Assembly (NCBI GenBank): GCA_905204935.1
Contig: CAJLBJ010000039.1
Coordinates: forward strand, 1 to 6,836
Direction: 5' to 3'
Length of the DNA: 6,836 nt
Source: an uncultured Lactobacillus sp.
Lineage (GTDB): Bacteria > Bacillota > Bacilli > Lactobacillales > Lactobacillaceae
Shown: positions 1 through 5,216 of the stretch, in pieces
Layout of the letters: each line of letters opens with the position of its first letter
How positions within the stretch are numbered: position 1 is the first letter of the stretch
Program-made: the position numbers and the translations under genes
The notes under the pieces: model-generated
Told to the model about the DNA's origin: nothing
The model's database searches: none
Seen by the model: only the letters and a program-made list of their open reading frames with translations

Positions 1-2
1 AT

Positions 3-353
3 AAAGCTAAAGAAAACCTTTCTAGCGAAAAAGGTTCAACTATCTACCCAAGAAGACGAACAGATGTTGAAACAATTTTCGGAGATATGAAGGGGAATTT
101 TGGCGTGCGCCGAGTTCATGTTAGAGGTGAAAAAGCAGTTCGAAATGAATTAGGATTGTTGTTTCTGGCGATTAACATATCAAAATTATGGCATTTATTC
201 CAAAAAAGAGGGATAAAATCCCCAAAAAAACGAACCAAAAATAGACATAATAGAAAAATAGCTGATCAAATTTCATTTTTAGAAATTCAATCAGCTATTT
301 TTATGTTCAGACTGGTGCTTTTTTCCCAGCCCCTATTATCAATTAATTTTTAG
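3..353 (+). CDS. IS1182-family transposase, C-terminal part (5' end outside window)
   Basis: The reading frame is open from the window edge. It encodes the C-terminal block of a DDE transposase of the IS1182/DDE_Tnp_1_6 type: TDVETIFGDMK, then FGVRRVHVRGEKAV, then NELGLLFLAINISKL. The glutamate in DVET (about residue 22 of the visible part) is the likely last acidic residue of the catalytic triad. A basic tail (KSPKKRTKNRHNRK) follows. The frame does not stop inside the element: it reads through the terminal repeat as FSQPL and only meets TAG at 351-353, so the last five or six residues come from flanking host DNA, overlapping the ytxH 3' end by 11 bp. Only about 116 residues are visible, so whether the transposase is intact is unknown. 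Confidence 0.85.
   Translation, partial: KAKENLSSEKGSTIYPRRRTDVETIFGDMKGNFGVRRVHVRGEKAVRNELGLLFLAINISKLWHLFQKRGIKSPKKRTKNRHNRKIADQISFLEIQSAIFMFRLVLFSQPLLSINF
254..302. terminator. Bidirectional terminator-like hairpin inside the IS
   Basis: AAAAATAGCTGA (254-265) pairs perfectly with TCAGCTATTTTT (291-302). After a 3-nt by 3-nt internal loop, AATTTC (269-274) pairs with GAAATT (282-287). The outer arms provide five U residues at the 3' end whichever strand is transcribed, so it can end both transposase transcription (+) and ytxGH transcription arriving from the right (-). It lies within the transposase reading frame, before the stop codon. Confidence 0.75.
319..333. repeat. IS terminal inverted repeat (right end)
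   Basis: TTTTTTCCCAGCCCC is the exact reverse complement of GGGGCTGGGAAAAAA at 6782-6796 (16 bp if the adjacent T334/A6781 are counted). It marks the boundary between the left IS and host DNA. Confidence 0.85.
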
Positions 354-828
354 GATAAAATGTTTCAGTTGGATGATCACTTTCAAACTCAGCTGTCGCT
401 TTAGCTTCACCAAAAGCTGAACGACCATCGATAACGATATCATCTTGCATTTGTGCTATTTCAGCACTATCTTTGACTGCATCGATATCTTCTTTAGTTT
501 GAGTGATGTAATCTTTTAAGTCAGCAGTTGCCTTTTTTAAAGATGTTAAAGCTTCACTAACAACTTGTCCTTCTCTTAATTCATCTGCTTTATCACTTAA
601 TTTAGTTTTTAAATTTCCCATTTCTTCTTCAACATCTACGCCAGCAGTCATTTCGTTAAAGAAGTTACGCGCATAACGGTCATATTTTAAGATTGTATCT
701 CGACCATCAAGTAACATTTCATCAACTTTCATCGCAATCTTATCTTTTTGTTCTTCTGTCAATTTCATCGAAGCAATAAACGCAACGGCGCTAGCTGCAC
801 CTAAGCCTAATAGAAACGTTTTTTTCAT
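343..828 (-). CDS. ytxH: YtxH-like small membrane-anchored protein
   Basis: The product has 161 residues. A hydrophobic N-terminal segment (about residues 4-20, FLLGLGAASAVAFIAS) after MKK would anchor it in the membrane with the rest soluble. A long charged, mostly helical region (about 22-130) follows, rich in K, E, D and heptad-like hydrophobics, with no catalytic motif. This matches the YtxH/general-stress type of protein; no biochemical function is known to me. GAGGAGG at 836-842 lies 7 nt before the ATG and fixes the start. It is the second gene of an operon, 28 nt after the ytxG-like gene, the same pairing as B. subtilis ytxG-ytxH. The C-terminus (HPTETFYPKN) looks natural, but an IS begins 9 bp past the stop, so a slightly altered end cannot be excluded. 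Confidence 0.75.
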   Translation of the reverse strand: MKKTFLLGLGAASAVAFIASMKLTEEQKDKIAMKVDEMLLDGRDTILKYDRYARNFFNEMTAGVDVEEEMGNLKTKLSDKADELREGQVVSEALTSLKKATADLKDYITQTKEDIDAVKDSAEIAQMQDDIVIDGRSAFGEAKATAEFESDHPTETFYPKN

Positions 829-856
829 CTTTTTTCCTCCTCGATTTATTTACCCA

Positions 857-1279
857 TTATTTTTCTTTGTTACGTGAATAAAATTTCCAAATTCCCTTAG
901 CTAATGCTAATCCAGTCGAAACTTTGGTGACATTTCCCATTGCTTGTGCAGAATCAGAAAGTTTCCCCGCCATTTGTCGACTAGCTTGATTTAAATCAGA
1001 CACACTTTCACTAAGCTGTGCAACAGTTTCAAACAAAGGATCAACCTTCTTAGACTTTTGATTAACATCATCCATTAATGTATTAGTTTTGCTTAAAAGT
1101 TGTTCAACTTCATTTGAAAGTGCATCTGCATCTTTAGTTAATATTTCAATTGATTCATTAATTTGTCCAAATGTTCGAGCTAATTTAAGCAAAACACGCA
1201 CTGCAAAAATGACAAGCACAACAAATGCAAGTGCCGCAATTAAGCCTGCAACTTGTCCCATGGTAAAAGTTATTTCCAT
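857..1279 (-). CDS. ytxG: YtxG-like DUF948 protein
   Basis: The product has 140 residues. A single transmembrane helix lies near the N-terminus (about 8-30, GQVAGLIAALAFVVLVIFAV). A long predicted coiled coil (about 36-115) follows, with the DUF948 pattern around DDVNQKSKKVDPLFETVAQLSESVSDLNQ-type residues (70-98). The C-terminus is short and basic. The family is membrane-anchored and of unknown molecular function; the B. subtilis relative belongs to the general-stress ytxGHJ operon, which lies near ccpA. AGGAGG at 1289-1294 is 9 nt before the ATG. It is the first gene of the ytxG-ytxH operon and reads away from mscS. A promoter at 1318-1346 and a cre site upstream of it suggest carbon-catabolite input. 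Confidence 0.8.
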   Translation of the reverse strand: MEITFTMGQVAGLIAALAFVVLVIFAVRVLLKLARTFGQINESIEILTKDADALSNEVEQLLSKTNTLMDDVNQKSKKVDPLFETVAQLSESVSDLNQASRQMAGKLSDSAQAMGNVTKVSTGLALAKGIWKFYSRNKEK

Positions 1280-1317
1280 TCAAATGTGCCTCCTATTTGT
1301 AAATACTGTCTGCTTAA

Positions 1318-1346
1318 AGCATATCATTCATAATGAAAAACTGCAA
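1318..1346 (-). promoter_or_regulatory. Promoter of ytxGH
   Basis: On the minus strand TTGCAG (1341-1346) and TATGCT (1318-1323) are separated by 17 nt. The -35 is weak (3 of 6) and the -10 moderate (4 of 6), which fits a promoter that needs activation. The distance to the ytxG ribosome-binding site is about 25 nt. Confidence 0.5.
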
Positions 1347-1357
1347 GTAAGCACACC

Positions 1358-1373
1358 TTGTTTCCGTTCACAA
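1358..1373 (-). promoter_or_regulatory. CcpA-binding cre site
   Basis: The minus strand reads TTGTGAACGGAAACAA, which fits the cre consensus WTGNNARCGNWWWCAW at all 16 positions. It sits 11 bp upstream of the ytxG -35 box and about 35 bp upstream of the mscS -35 box. Upstream placement is typical of CcpA activation rather than repression for either gene. A 14-bp palindrome of six A, TA, six T (1372-1385) abuts it. Binding is inferred from sequence only. Confidence 0.65.
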
Positions 1374-1407
1374 AAAATATTTTTTATTCAGTCATCTTGC
1401 TAGTTAC

Positions 1408-1437
1408 TTGCCTAAAACATTCACCTTTCTATATAAT
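1408..1437 (+). promoter_or_regulatory. Promoter of mscS
   Basis: TTGCCT (1408-1413) and a perfect TATAAT (1432-1437) are separated by 18 nt, about 40 bp before the mscS start codon. The A/T-tract palindrome at 1372-1385 upstream could add UP-element-like strength. Confidence 0.7.
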
Positions 1438-1476
1438 TAAAGTAAATTATTAGTCAAAAATCTTAAGGAGTCACAC

Positions 1477-2382
1477 ATGTTTGCATCAATCTTATTAACT
1501 ACTAAAACACCTATTCTTGCACCACAAATCACTAAGGATTCTAACATTTTTAAAAATTATATTGCCAATATTGACTGGGATGCAGCCCTTAGCAAAGTAA
1601 TCGCTACTGTTATTTCACTTATTGTTGTTTCATTTTTATTTTTTATAATTCATTCGCTGGGTAAGAAATTGATTAAAAATGCTGTCAAAAAAGGAAAATT
1701 AACTAAACATTGGAGCCAAGGCCGAATCGATACTGTCTATACTCTGTCACAAAACATTTTTCATTACACCGTTTTATTCTTTTATTTTTATGCTATCCTT
1801 TCAATCTTGGGCGTTCCTGTTGGAACACTTTTAGCTGGTGCAGGAATCATGAGTGTTGCGTTAGGTCTAGGGGCTCAAGGCTTTGTAACAGACATGGTAA
1901 CTGGCTTTTTTATCTTATTAGAGCAACAATTTTCTGTTGGTGACTCTGTTAAAATCGGTATGATTGAGGGGACAGTACACGCCGTTGGATTACGGACTAC
2001 ACAAGTTTTGGGTTACGATGGAACACTTCATTTCATTCCTAATCGAAATATCACCATCGTTAGCAACCTTTCTCGTAACGACATGCGTGCTTTAATTGAT
2101 GTCAGAATTGATCCTAATAAGGATTTAACTGCTATGAAAGACATTATGGCTGCTGTAAATGAAAAACTTGTCCCTAAATATCGCGATAATATCACTAAAG
2201 AACCAGTTATTATCGGTACAGTTGATACAGGAAATGGCGCTTTGGCGATGCGGGTTGTTATTTATACTAAAAATGGAGCACAAGTCAAAATTCAAGCCGC
2301 TTTTTTAGCTGCTTACCTACAAGAATTAACCAATGCCGGTTTTGATATTCCTAATCCAGCACTTAATTTAACTGCAAAATAA
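1477..2382 (+). CDS. mscS: Small-conductance mechanosensitive channel (MscS/YkuT family)
   Basis: The product has 301 residues, close to the length of E. coli MscS. Hydrophobic segments at about 41-60 and 94-112 correspond to TM1 and TM2. The Gly/Ala-rich pore helix TM3 is at about 115-150 (AGAGIMSVALGLGAQGF, then MVTGFFILLEQQFSVGD). The beta domain follows, with GDSVKI, EGTVHAVGLRTTQV and the family IPN at 187-189, then a C-terminal alpha/beta domain to the end. The family releases solutes on hypo-osmotic shock by forming a heptameric inner-membrane pore. AAGGAG (1465-1470) lies 6 nt before the ATG. It has its own promoter and a terminator at 2389-2431. It is convergent with the dap operon; in Bacillus and Listeria the related ykuT gene also lies next to dapH and the deacetylase gene. 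Confidence 0.9.
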   Translation: MFASILLTTKTPILAPQITKDSNIFKNYIANIDWDAALSKVIATVISLIVVSFLFFIIHSLGKKLIKNAVKKGKLTKHWSQGRIDTVYTLSQNIFHYTVLFFYFYAILSILGVPVGTLLAGAGIMSVALGLGAQGFVTDMVTGFFILLEQQFSVGDSVKIGMIEGTVHAVGLRTTQVLGYDGTLHFIPNRNITIVSNLSRNDMRALIDVRIDPNKDLTAMKDIMAAVNEKLVPKYRDNITKEPVIIGTVDTGNGALAMRVVIYTKNGAQVKIQAAFLAAYLQELTNAGFDIPNPALNLTAK

Positions 2383-2388
2383 TAAACT

Positions 2389-2434
2389 AAAAGGCACTCA
2401 CAAATTTATTTAAATCTGCAAGTGCCTTTTTATT
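2389..2434. terminator. Shared terminator between mscS and the dap operon
   Basis: AAAAGGCACT (2389-2398) pairs perfectly with AGTGCCTTTT (2421-2430), giving a 10-bp stem. On the + strand it is followed by a T-rich run (2427-2434), on the minus strand by TTTT of the other arm. It begins 7 bp after the mscS stop and ends at the stop codon of the convergent deacetylase gene, so it probably serves both. Confidence 0.85.
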
Positions 2435-3578
2435 AAGCCTTCAAAAGCTGTTGTCTGTGTTTGAAATAACCAATAATACTTGTAACACCTTGCATAATAG
2501 CTGCTTCATTGGGATTAAAATGTTCAGAATGTAATGCATACGGACAATCAACACCTAACCAAAACATTGTTCCTGGAATCTTAGATAGCCAAAAACCAAA
2601 ATCTTCTCCCGTCATTGCAGGTGATGTTTGAACAAAATTAACATCTGGATTTTGTTGCATGTACTCAATAAAACATGCTGTTGTTTGCGGATTATTTTCA
2701 ACTGGTAAATATCCACCTTGATGTAAATCAATTTTAACTTCACATGCAAAACTTTGGGCTATCCCTTGTGCAATCTCACGCACCCGTTTTTGCAACAATA
2801 AATTATTTTCTTGTGTTAAAGCTCTAATCGTCCCATCGATACGACATTCTCCTGCAATTACATTTCCTGTTGTTCCAGCATTAAAATGTCCCAAAGTTAT
2901 CACCCCTGCTTGGATAGGATCGATATTACGACTGACAACTGTTTGAGTCTGAGTAACAAATTGCGCACCACAAACCACCATGTCGTTTGCCAAATGTGGA
3001 TAAGCAGCATGCCCACTCTTTCCAATAAACCGTATGTGTATCTCACAGGTTCCTGCAAAAAGCGTTCCTTGACAACATCCAATTGTACCAACAGGAAGTT
3101 GTGGATTATCATGAAGTGCATAAATTTCATCTATTTTCCAATCACCTAAAGCATTGTTTTCATACATTTGTTTACCGCCACTTTCATTTTCTTCTGCAGG
3201 TTGAAAAATGAAAATTAAATTGTATTGCGGTTGATGATTTGCAAAATAACTCAATATTCCTAAAGCAATTGTCATGTGCAAATCATGGCCACATGCATGC
3301 ATCTTACCTAAATGTTTTGAAGCATAAGGTAAATTAGTAGCTTCACTAACTGGCAAACCATCAATATCAGTCCGATATCCCAACGTTTTAGTCGTATCTT
3401 TCCCCGTAACCTTTACCATAATAGCTGTTTGCCATGTCTTTATTTCTAAATATTTCTGTGGTAGTTGCGCAATAATTTCTTTTAATTTTTTTGAGGTTTC
3501 AAACTCTTCCATACCGATTTCTGGAATTTGATGTAAACTTCGTCTAATCTCAATTAATTGTTCTTCACTAAACATCAT
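2433..3578 (-). CDS. ykuR: N-acetyldiaminopimelate deacetylase (M20 family)
   Basis: The product has 381 residues and removes the acetyl group from N-acetyl-LL-diaminopimelate in the acetyl branch of diaminopimelate/lysine synthesis (cytoplasm, metal-dependent). The M20 signatures are present: HACGHD (94-99), QPAEE (126-130), H156, the dimerisation-lid stretch GKSGHAAYPH (186-195), GEDFG (324-328) and H350. C96, H98, E130, H156 and H350 are the expected metal ligands. The family also includes amidohydrolases such as hippuricases; assignment to the DAP pathway rests on its place directly after dapH. Two ATG codons in tandem open the gene. The SD is an imperfect AGGGGG (3583-3588), 4 nt from the first and 7 nt from the second, so Met2 (3575) may be the real start. 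The 79-nt gap to dapH holds a hairpin. Confidence 0.88.
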   Translation of the reverse strand: MMFSEEQLIEIRRSLHQIPEIGMEEFETSKKLKEIIAQLPQKYLEIKTWQTAIMVKVTGKDTTKTLGYRTDIDGLPVSEATNLPYASKHLGKMHACGHDLHMTIALGILSYFANHQPQYNLIFIFQPAEENESGGKQMYENNALGDWKIDEIYALHDNPQLPVGTIGCCQGTLFAGTCEIHIRFIGKSGHAAYPHLANDMVVCGAQFVTQTQTVVSRNIDPIQAGVITLGHFNAGTTGNVIAGECRIDGTIRALTQENNLLLQKRVREIAQGIAQSFACEVKIDLHQGGYLPVENNPQTTACFIEYMQQNPDVNFVQTSPAMTGEDFGFWLSKIPGTMFWLGVDCPYALHSEHFNPNEAAIMQGVTSIIGYFKHRQQLLKA

Positions 3579-3613
3579 AAAGCCCCCTACACTGCATTTT
3601 CGTTTATCGTACC

Positions 3614-3648
3614 AAAAATTCCGCCTAACTCAAGGTTAAACGGAATTT
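3614..3648 (-). terminator. Attenuator-like hairpin between dapH and the deacetylase gene
   Basis: In the minus-strand RNA, 3641-3648 pairs with 3616-3623 (AAATTCCG/CGGAATTT), two U.G wobbles continue the stem (3639-3640 with 3624-3625), and TAAC/GTTA completes a 14-bp helix with loop CTTGA (3630-3634). A run of five U (3618-3614) ends it. The wobbles would be A.C mismatches in a + transcript, so the structure favours the dapH direction. It starts 10 nt after the dapH stop and could partially terminate the operon or protect the dapH mRNA 3' end. Confidence 0.6.
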
Positions 3649-3657
3649 CACTACTTA

Positions 3658-4365
3658 TTAGAGTTTACGCAAATCTTCGACAATTTCTTTTTTTTGATCA
3701 TCGACTTGATTAGCATCTTTAATCTTGCGTGCTGGATTTCCTGCAACCACTGTATATGGTTCAACATCTTTGGTTACGATTGAACCTGCGCCAACTACAG
3801 CCCCTTTGCCGACTCTTACACCTTCTAAAACTACGGCATTTGCTCCAATCAACACATCATCTTCAATAATAACAGGTTGAGCTGATGGTGGTTCAACCAC
3901 CCCCGCTAACACTGTACCAGCTCCAATGTGGCAGTTTTTACCCACTAAAGCTCGACCGCCTAAAATTGCTCCCATATCTATCATTGTACCAGAGCCAATT
4001 TCAGCTCCAATATTGATAACTGCTCCCATCATAATCACAGCATTATCACCGATTTCAACTTGGTCACGAATGATTGCTCCTGGCTCGATACGTGCATTAA
4101 ATTTCTTTTTATCAATCATTGGAACGCCTGTGTTGCGCCCGTCATTTTCTACATGATAGTGCGTAATTTGTGGTGTAGCCTTTATAAAAGCTTCGACCTC
4201 TTGCCAGTCTCCAAATAAAACACCCGTCTTATTTTCAAGATAACTTTCAATTATATCTGGTGCAACTACTTGGCTTAAATCACCTTTAACATAAACCTTA
4301 ACTGGGGTAGTTTTCTTTGCTTGTGCAATTGTTTTAATAATTTCATGTGCATCTAATTTTGCCAT
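3658..4365 (-). CDS. dapH: 2,3,4,5-tetrahydropyridine-2,6-dicarboxylate N-acetyltransferase
   Basis: The product has 235 residues and transfers acetyl from acetyl-CoA to tetrahydrodipicolinate, committing it to the acetyl pathway to diaminopimelate, needed for lysine and, in many Lactobacillales, for peptidoglycan. The DapH N-terminal domain (about 1-85, [20 protein letters not shown] onward) is followed by a left-handed beta-helix built from hexapeptide repeats (about 90-205), with stretches such as [19 protein letters not shown] and [20 protein letters not shown]. The end [11 protein letters not shown] is typical of acetyltransferases of this fold. Length agrees with the Bacillus enzyme (about 235). 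AGGAGG (4373-4378) overlaps the cbpB stop codon and is 7 nt from the ATG, with only 11 nt between genes, so translation is probably coupled to cbpB. Confidence 0.93.
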   Translation of the reverse strand: MAKLDAHEIIKTIAQAKKTTPVKVYVKGDLSQVVAPDIIESYLENKTGVLFGDWQEVEAFIKATPQITHYHVENDGRNTGVPMIDKKKFNARIEPGAIIRDQVEIGDNAVIMMGAVINIGAEIGSGTMIDMGAILGGRALVGKNCHIGAGTVLAGVVEPPSAQPVIIEDDVLIGANAVVLEGVRVGKGAVVGAGSIVTKDVEPYTVVAGNPARKIKDANQVDDQKKEIVEDLRKL

Positions 4366-4372
4366 TTTATAT

Positions 4373-4379
4373 CCTCCTA
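4373..4379 (-). promoter_or_regulatory. dapH ribosome-binding site overlapping the cbpB stop codon
   Basis: On the minus strand TAGGAGG contains both the TAG stop of cbpB (4377-4379) and the dapH AGGAGG. Ribosomes ending on cbpB would sit on the dapH SD, which supports coupled translation. Confidence 0.8.
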
Positions 4380-4844
4380 ATTTTTTAAGGTTATCTCGTA
4401 ACGCTTATCGAGTTCATGAACCATATGATTAACTCCTTTTAAAATTTCACGGCGCGTTACGATGCCTGTAAAAACTCCTTCTTGCGTCGTTACTACCAAA
4501 AAAGGATTATTAACAGATAGATGTAAGATATCTTCAATATCATATGGTAATTGAATTTTTGGCACGTCTGTTTGCATCACATCAGCTACTGTCAATTGAT
4601 GTAAATTGCTTGGATCAATTCCATTTAAACCAAGCATCGTGTCAGTAATCATTGCTAATGATAATAATCCTTTAAACTTTTGTTCACTATCTAATACTGG
4701 AATTTTAGCATAGCGTGCCTTGGTTAAAACTAAAAAGGCATGATCTAAACGATTGGATTCTTGTACATTGGCGACAATCTCTGCTGGGATTAAAAACTTT
4801 TCTTGACGCTCACCAATCATTTCCTCAGCTACTTTTGATATCAT
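4377..4844 (-). CDS. cbpB: CBS-domain protein of the DarB/CbpB (YkuL) type
   Basis: The product has 155 residues with two CBS motifs (about 17-75 and 84-140) and no catalytic domain. From memory it aligns without gaps over its first 50 residues with B. subtilis YkuL/DarB, including MIS at the start and LVLTK..Y..IPVLD (38-52); the tail [10 protein letters not shown] (127-136) is also typical. DarB and Listeria CbpB bind c-di-AMP; the ligand-free form stimulates Rel to make (p)ppGpp. Y45-P49 and R131-R132 lie where adenine nucleotides bind in such CBS pairs (inference). The start is fixed by homology and by an in-frame TAG immediately upstream. There is no SD next to the ATG: AAGGAGG lies 66 nt upstream across a looped leader. 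It is the first gene of the operon with dapH and the deacetylase, as in the ykuL/ykuQR region of Bacillus and Listeria. Confidence 0.85.
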   Translation of the reverse strand: MISKVAEEMIGERQEKFLIPAEIVANVQESNRLDHAFLVLTKARYAKIPVLDSEQKFKGLLSLAMITDTMLGLNGIDPSNLHQLTVADVMQTDVPKIQLPYDIEDILHLSVNNPFLVVTTQEGVFTGIVTRREILKGVNHMVHELDKRYEITLKN

Positions 4845-4917
4845 CTACACTAGTTTGTTGCTAAAATTTACTCTAATCAAGTAAATGTTACCTTTTAAAA
4901 CAACAAACTGCCTCCTT
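4845..4917 (-). promoter_or_regulatory. Structured cbpB leader with a looped-out Shine-Dalgarno
   Basis: AAGGAGG (4911-4917, minus strand) is followed by one C, then AGTTTGTTG (4909-4901), 40 nt, the exact complement CAACAAACT (4860-4852), AGTGTAG and the ATG. Folding the 9-bp stem leaves 8 unpaired nt between the SD and the start codon. The 40-nt loop contains its own hairpin, ATTTACT/AGTAAAT (4866-4872 and 4880-4886) around 7 nt. No other SD-like sequence precedes the ATG. Confidence 0.6.
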
Positions 4918-4963
4918 ATCAACTATTTGCCAAAAAACAACGTTGTAACTCACGCAATCTTTT

Positions 4964-4990
4964 AGGTACAGTAATCAAATTACTATACCT
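4964..4990. promoter_or_regulatory. 27-bp dyad in the cbpB leader/promoter region
   Basis: AGGTAcAGTAAT (4964-4975), spacer CAA, ATTACTaTACCT (4979-4990): two 12-bp arms with one mismatch. It lies just downstream of the cbpB -10 box, so it could be a repressor operator at the transcription start. In the minus-strand RNA the mismatch becomes a U.G pair, so it can also form a 12-bp hairpin. A flanking helix, CACGC with GCGTG (minus strand, around 4999-5005 and 4951-4956), could enclose it. It matches no operator I recognise. Confidence 0.5.
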
Positions 4991-4992
4991 AT

Positions 4993-5022
4993 ATTGTAGC
5001 GTGGAGCATTATAAAATTACAA
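4993..5022 (-). promoter_or_regulatory. Promoter of the cbpB-dapH-deacetylase operon
   Basis: TTGTAA (5017-5022) and TACAAT (4993-4998) on the minus strand are 18 nt apart. A perfect TATAAT at 5008-5013 is an alternative -10, but its -35 region is poor. The implied leader before cbpB is about 140-155 nt. Confidence 0.5.
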
Positions 5023-5113
5023 TAATAAAAATTTAATTTAATCCTTTCTTCTAAAAAAATCCTACTTCTTTTCATATTTCGTGTTTTTTTTCACGTTTTA
5101 TTTTCAGTTATTA

Positions 5114-5142
5114 TTGACTGTTTCCATGCAAAAATGTATTAT
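5114..5142 (+). promoter_or_regulatory. Strong sigma-A-type promoter of glpF
   Basis: TTGACT (5114-5119) and TATTAT (5137-5142) with exact 17-nt spacing, each 5 of 6 to consensus. The predicted start near 5149 gives a leader of about 68 nt before the ATG. Confidence 0.8.
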
Positions 5143-5153
5143 AGGAAAAGTGT

Positions 5154-5180
5154 TGAAGTAAGTGTGTAAGCACTTGTTCA
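5154..5180 (+). promoter_or_regulatory. Dyad at the start of the glpF transcript
   Basis: TGAA, AAGTG, a 6-nt centre TGTAAG, CACTT, TTCA form an interrupted inverted repeat (perfect AAGTG/CACTT at 5160-5164 and 5171-5175; TGAA/TTCA at 5154-5157 and 5177-5180). It would lie at about +5 to +31, a position suited to repressor or roadblock control. The core TGTAAGCACTTGTT loosely resembles a cre but with several mismatches, so the regulator is not assigned. Confidence 0.4.
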
Positions 5181-5216
5181 GAATTTCATTAAATCATTTA
5201 TTTTTAGGAGGACATC

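Larger units (their letters stand above)
1..333 (+). mobile_element. 3' end of an IS1182-family insertion sequence
   Basis: This is the right-hand end of an insertion sequence cut by the left edge of the window. It holds the C-terminal part of a DDE transposase, a strong hairpin at 254-302, and a terminal repeat TTTTTTCCCAGCCCC at 319-333 whose exact reverse complement appears at 6782-6796. The GGGGCTGGG-type terminus is familiar from IS1182-like elements of lactic acid bacteria (recalled, not searched). The element stops 9 bp before the stop codon of the convergent ytxH-like gene. The rest of the element lies outside the window, so completeness and target duplication cannot be judged. Confidence 0.85.

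Noticed and set aside
1089..1403. Plus-strand open frame of 104 codons across ytxG and the intergenic region
   Set aside because: It is antisense to a well-supported DUF948 gene, lacks an SD and has no recognisable protein character.
4895..4910. Micro-ORF TTG TTG TTT TAA directly after AAGGAGG as the true use of that SD
   Set aside because: Two to three codons with a rare start are not convincing. The stem that links this SD to the cbpB ATG explains the position better.
4919..4978. A 19-codon minus-strand reading frame (TTG start, VPKRLRELQRCFLANS, TGA) ending just before the cbpB SD, as a possible leader peptide
   Set aside because: Its only start is TTG, inside the loop of the dyad, with no credible SD. 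The composition carries no run of a regulatory amino acid, so it is probably chance.
4845..5022. Known riboswitch (lysine, T-box or c-di-AMP ydaO type) in the cbpB-dap leader
   Set aside because: None of the conserved cores I know for these classes is recognisable, and the leader is short. The hairpins present are simple.
5041..5069. Imperfect direct repeat ATCCTTTCTTCT / ATCCTACTTCT upstream of glpF and cbpB
   Set aside because: Short, low-complexity and pyrimidine-rich; no sign of a binding-site array.
5083..5098. CGTG-T8-CACG as a terminator between the divergent operons
   Set aside because: The stem is only 4 bp and no gene ends here. cbpB and glpF diverge, so no terminator is expected.
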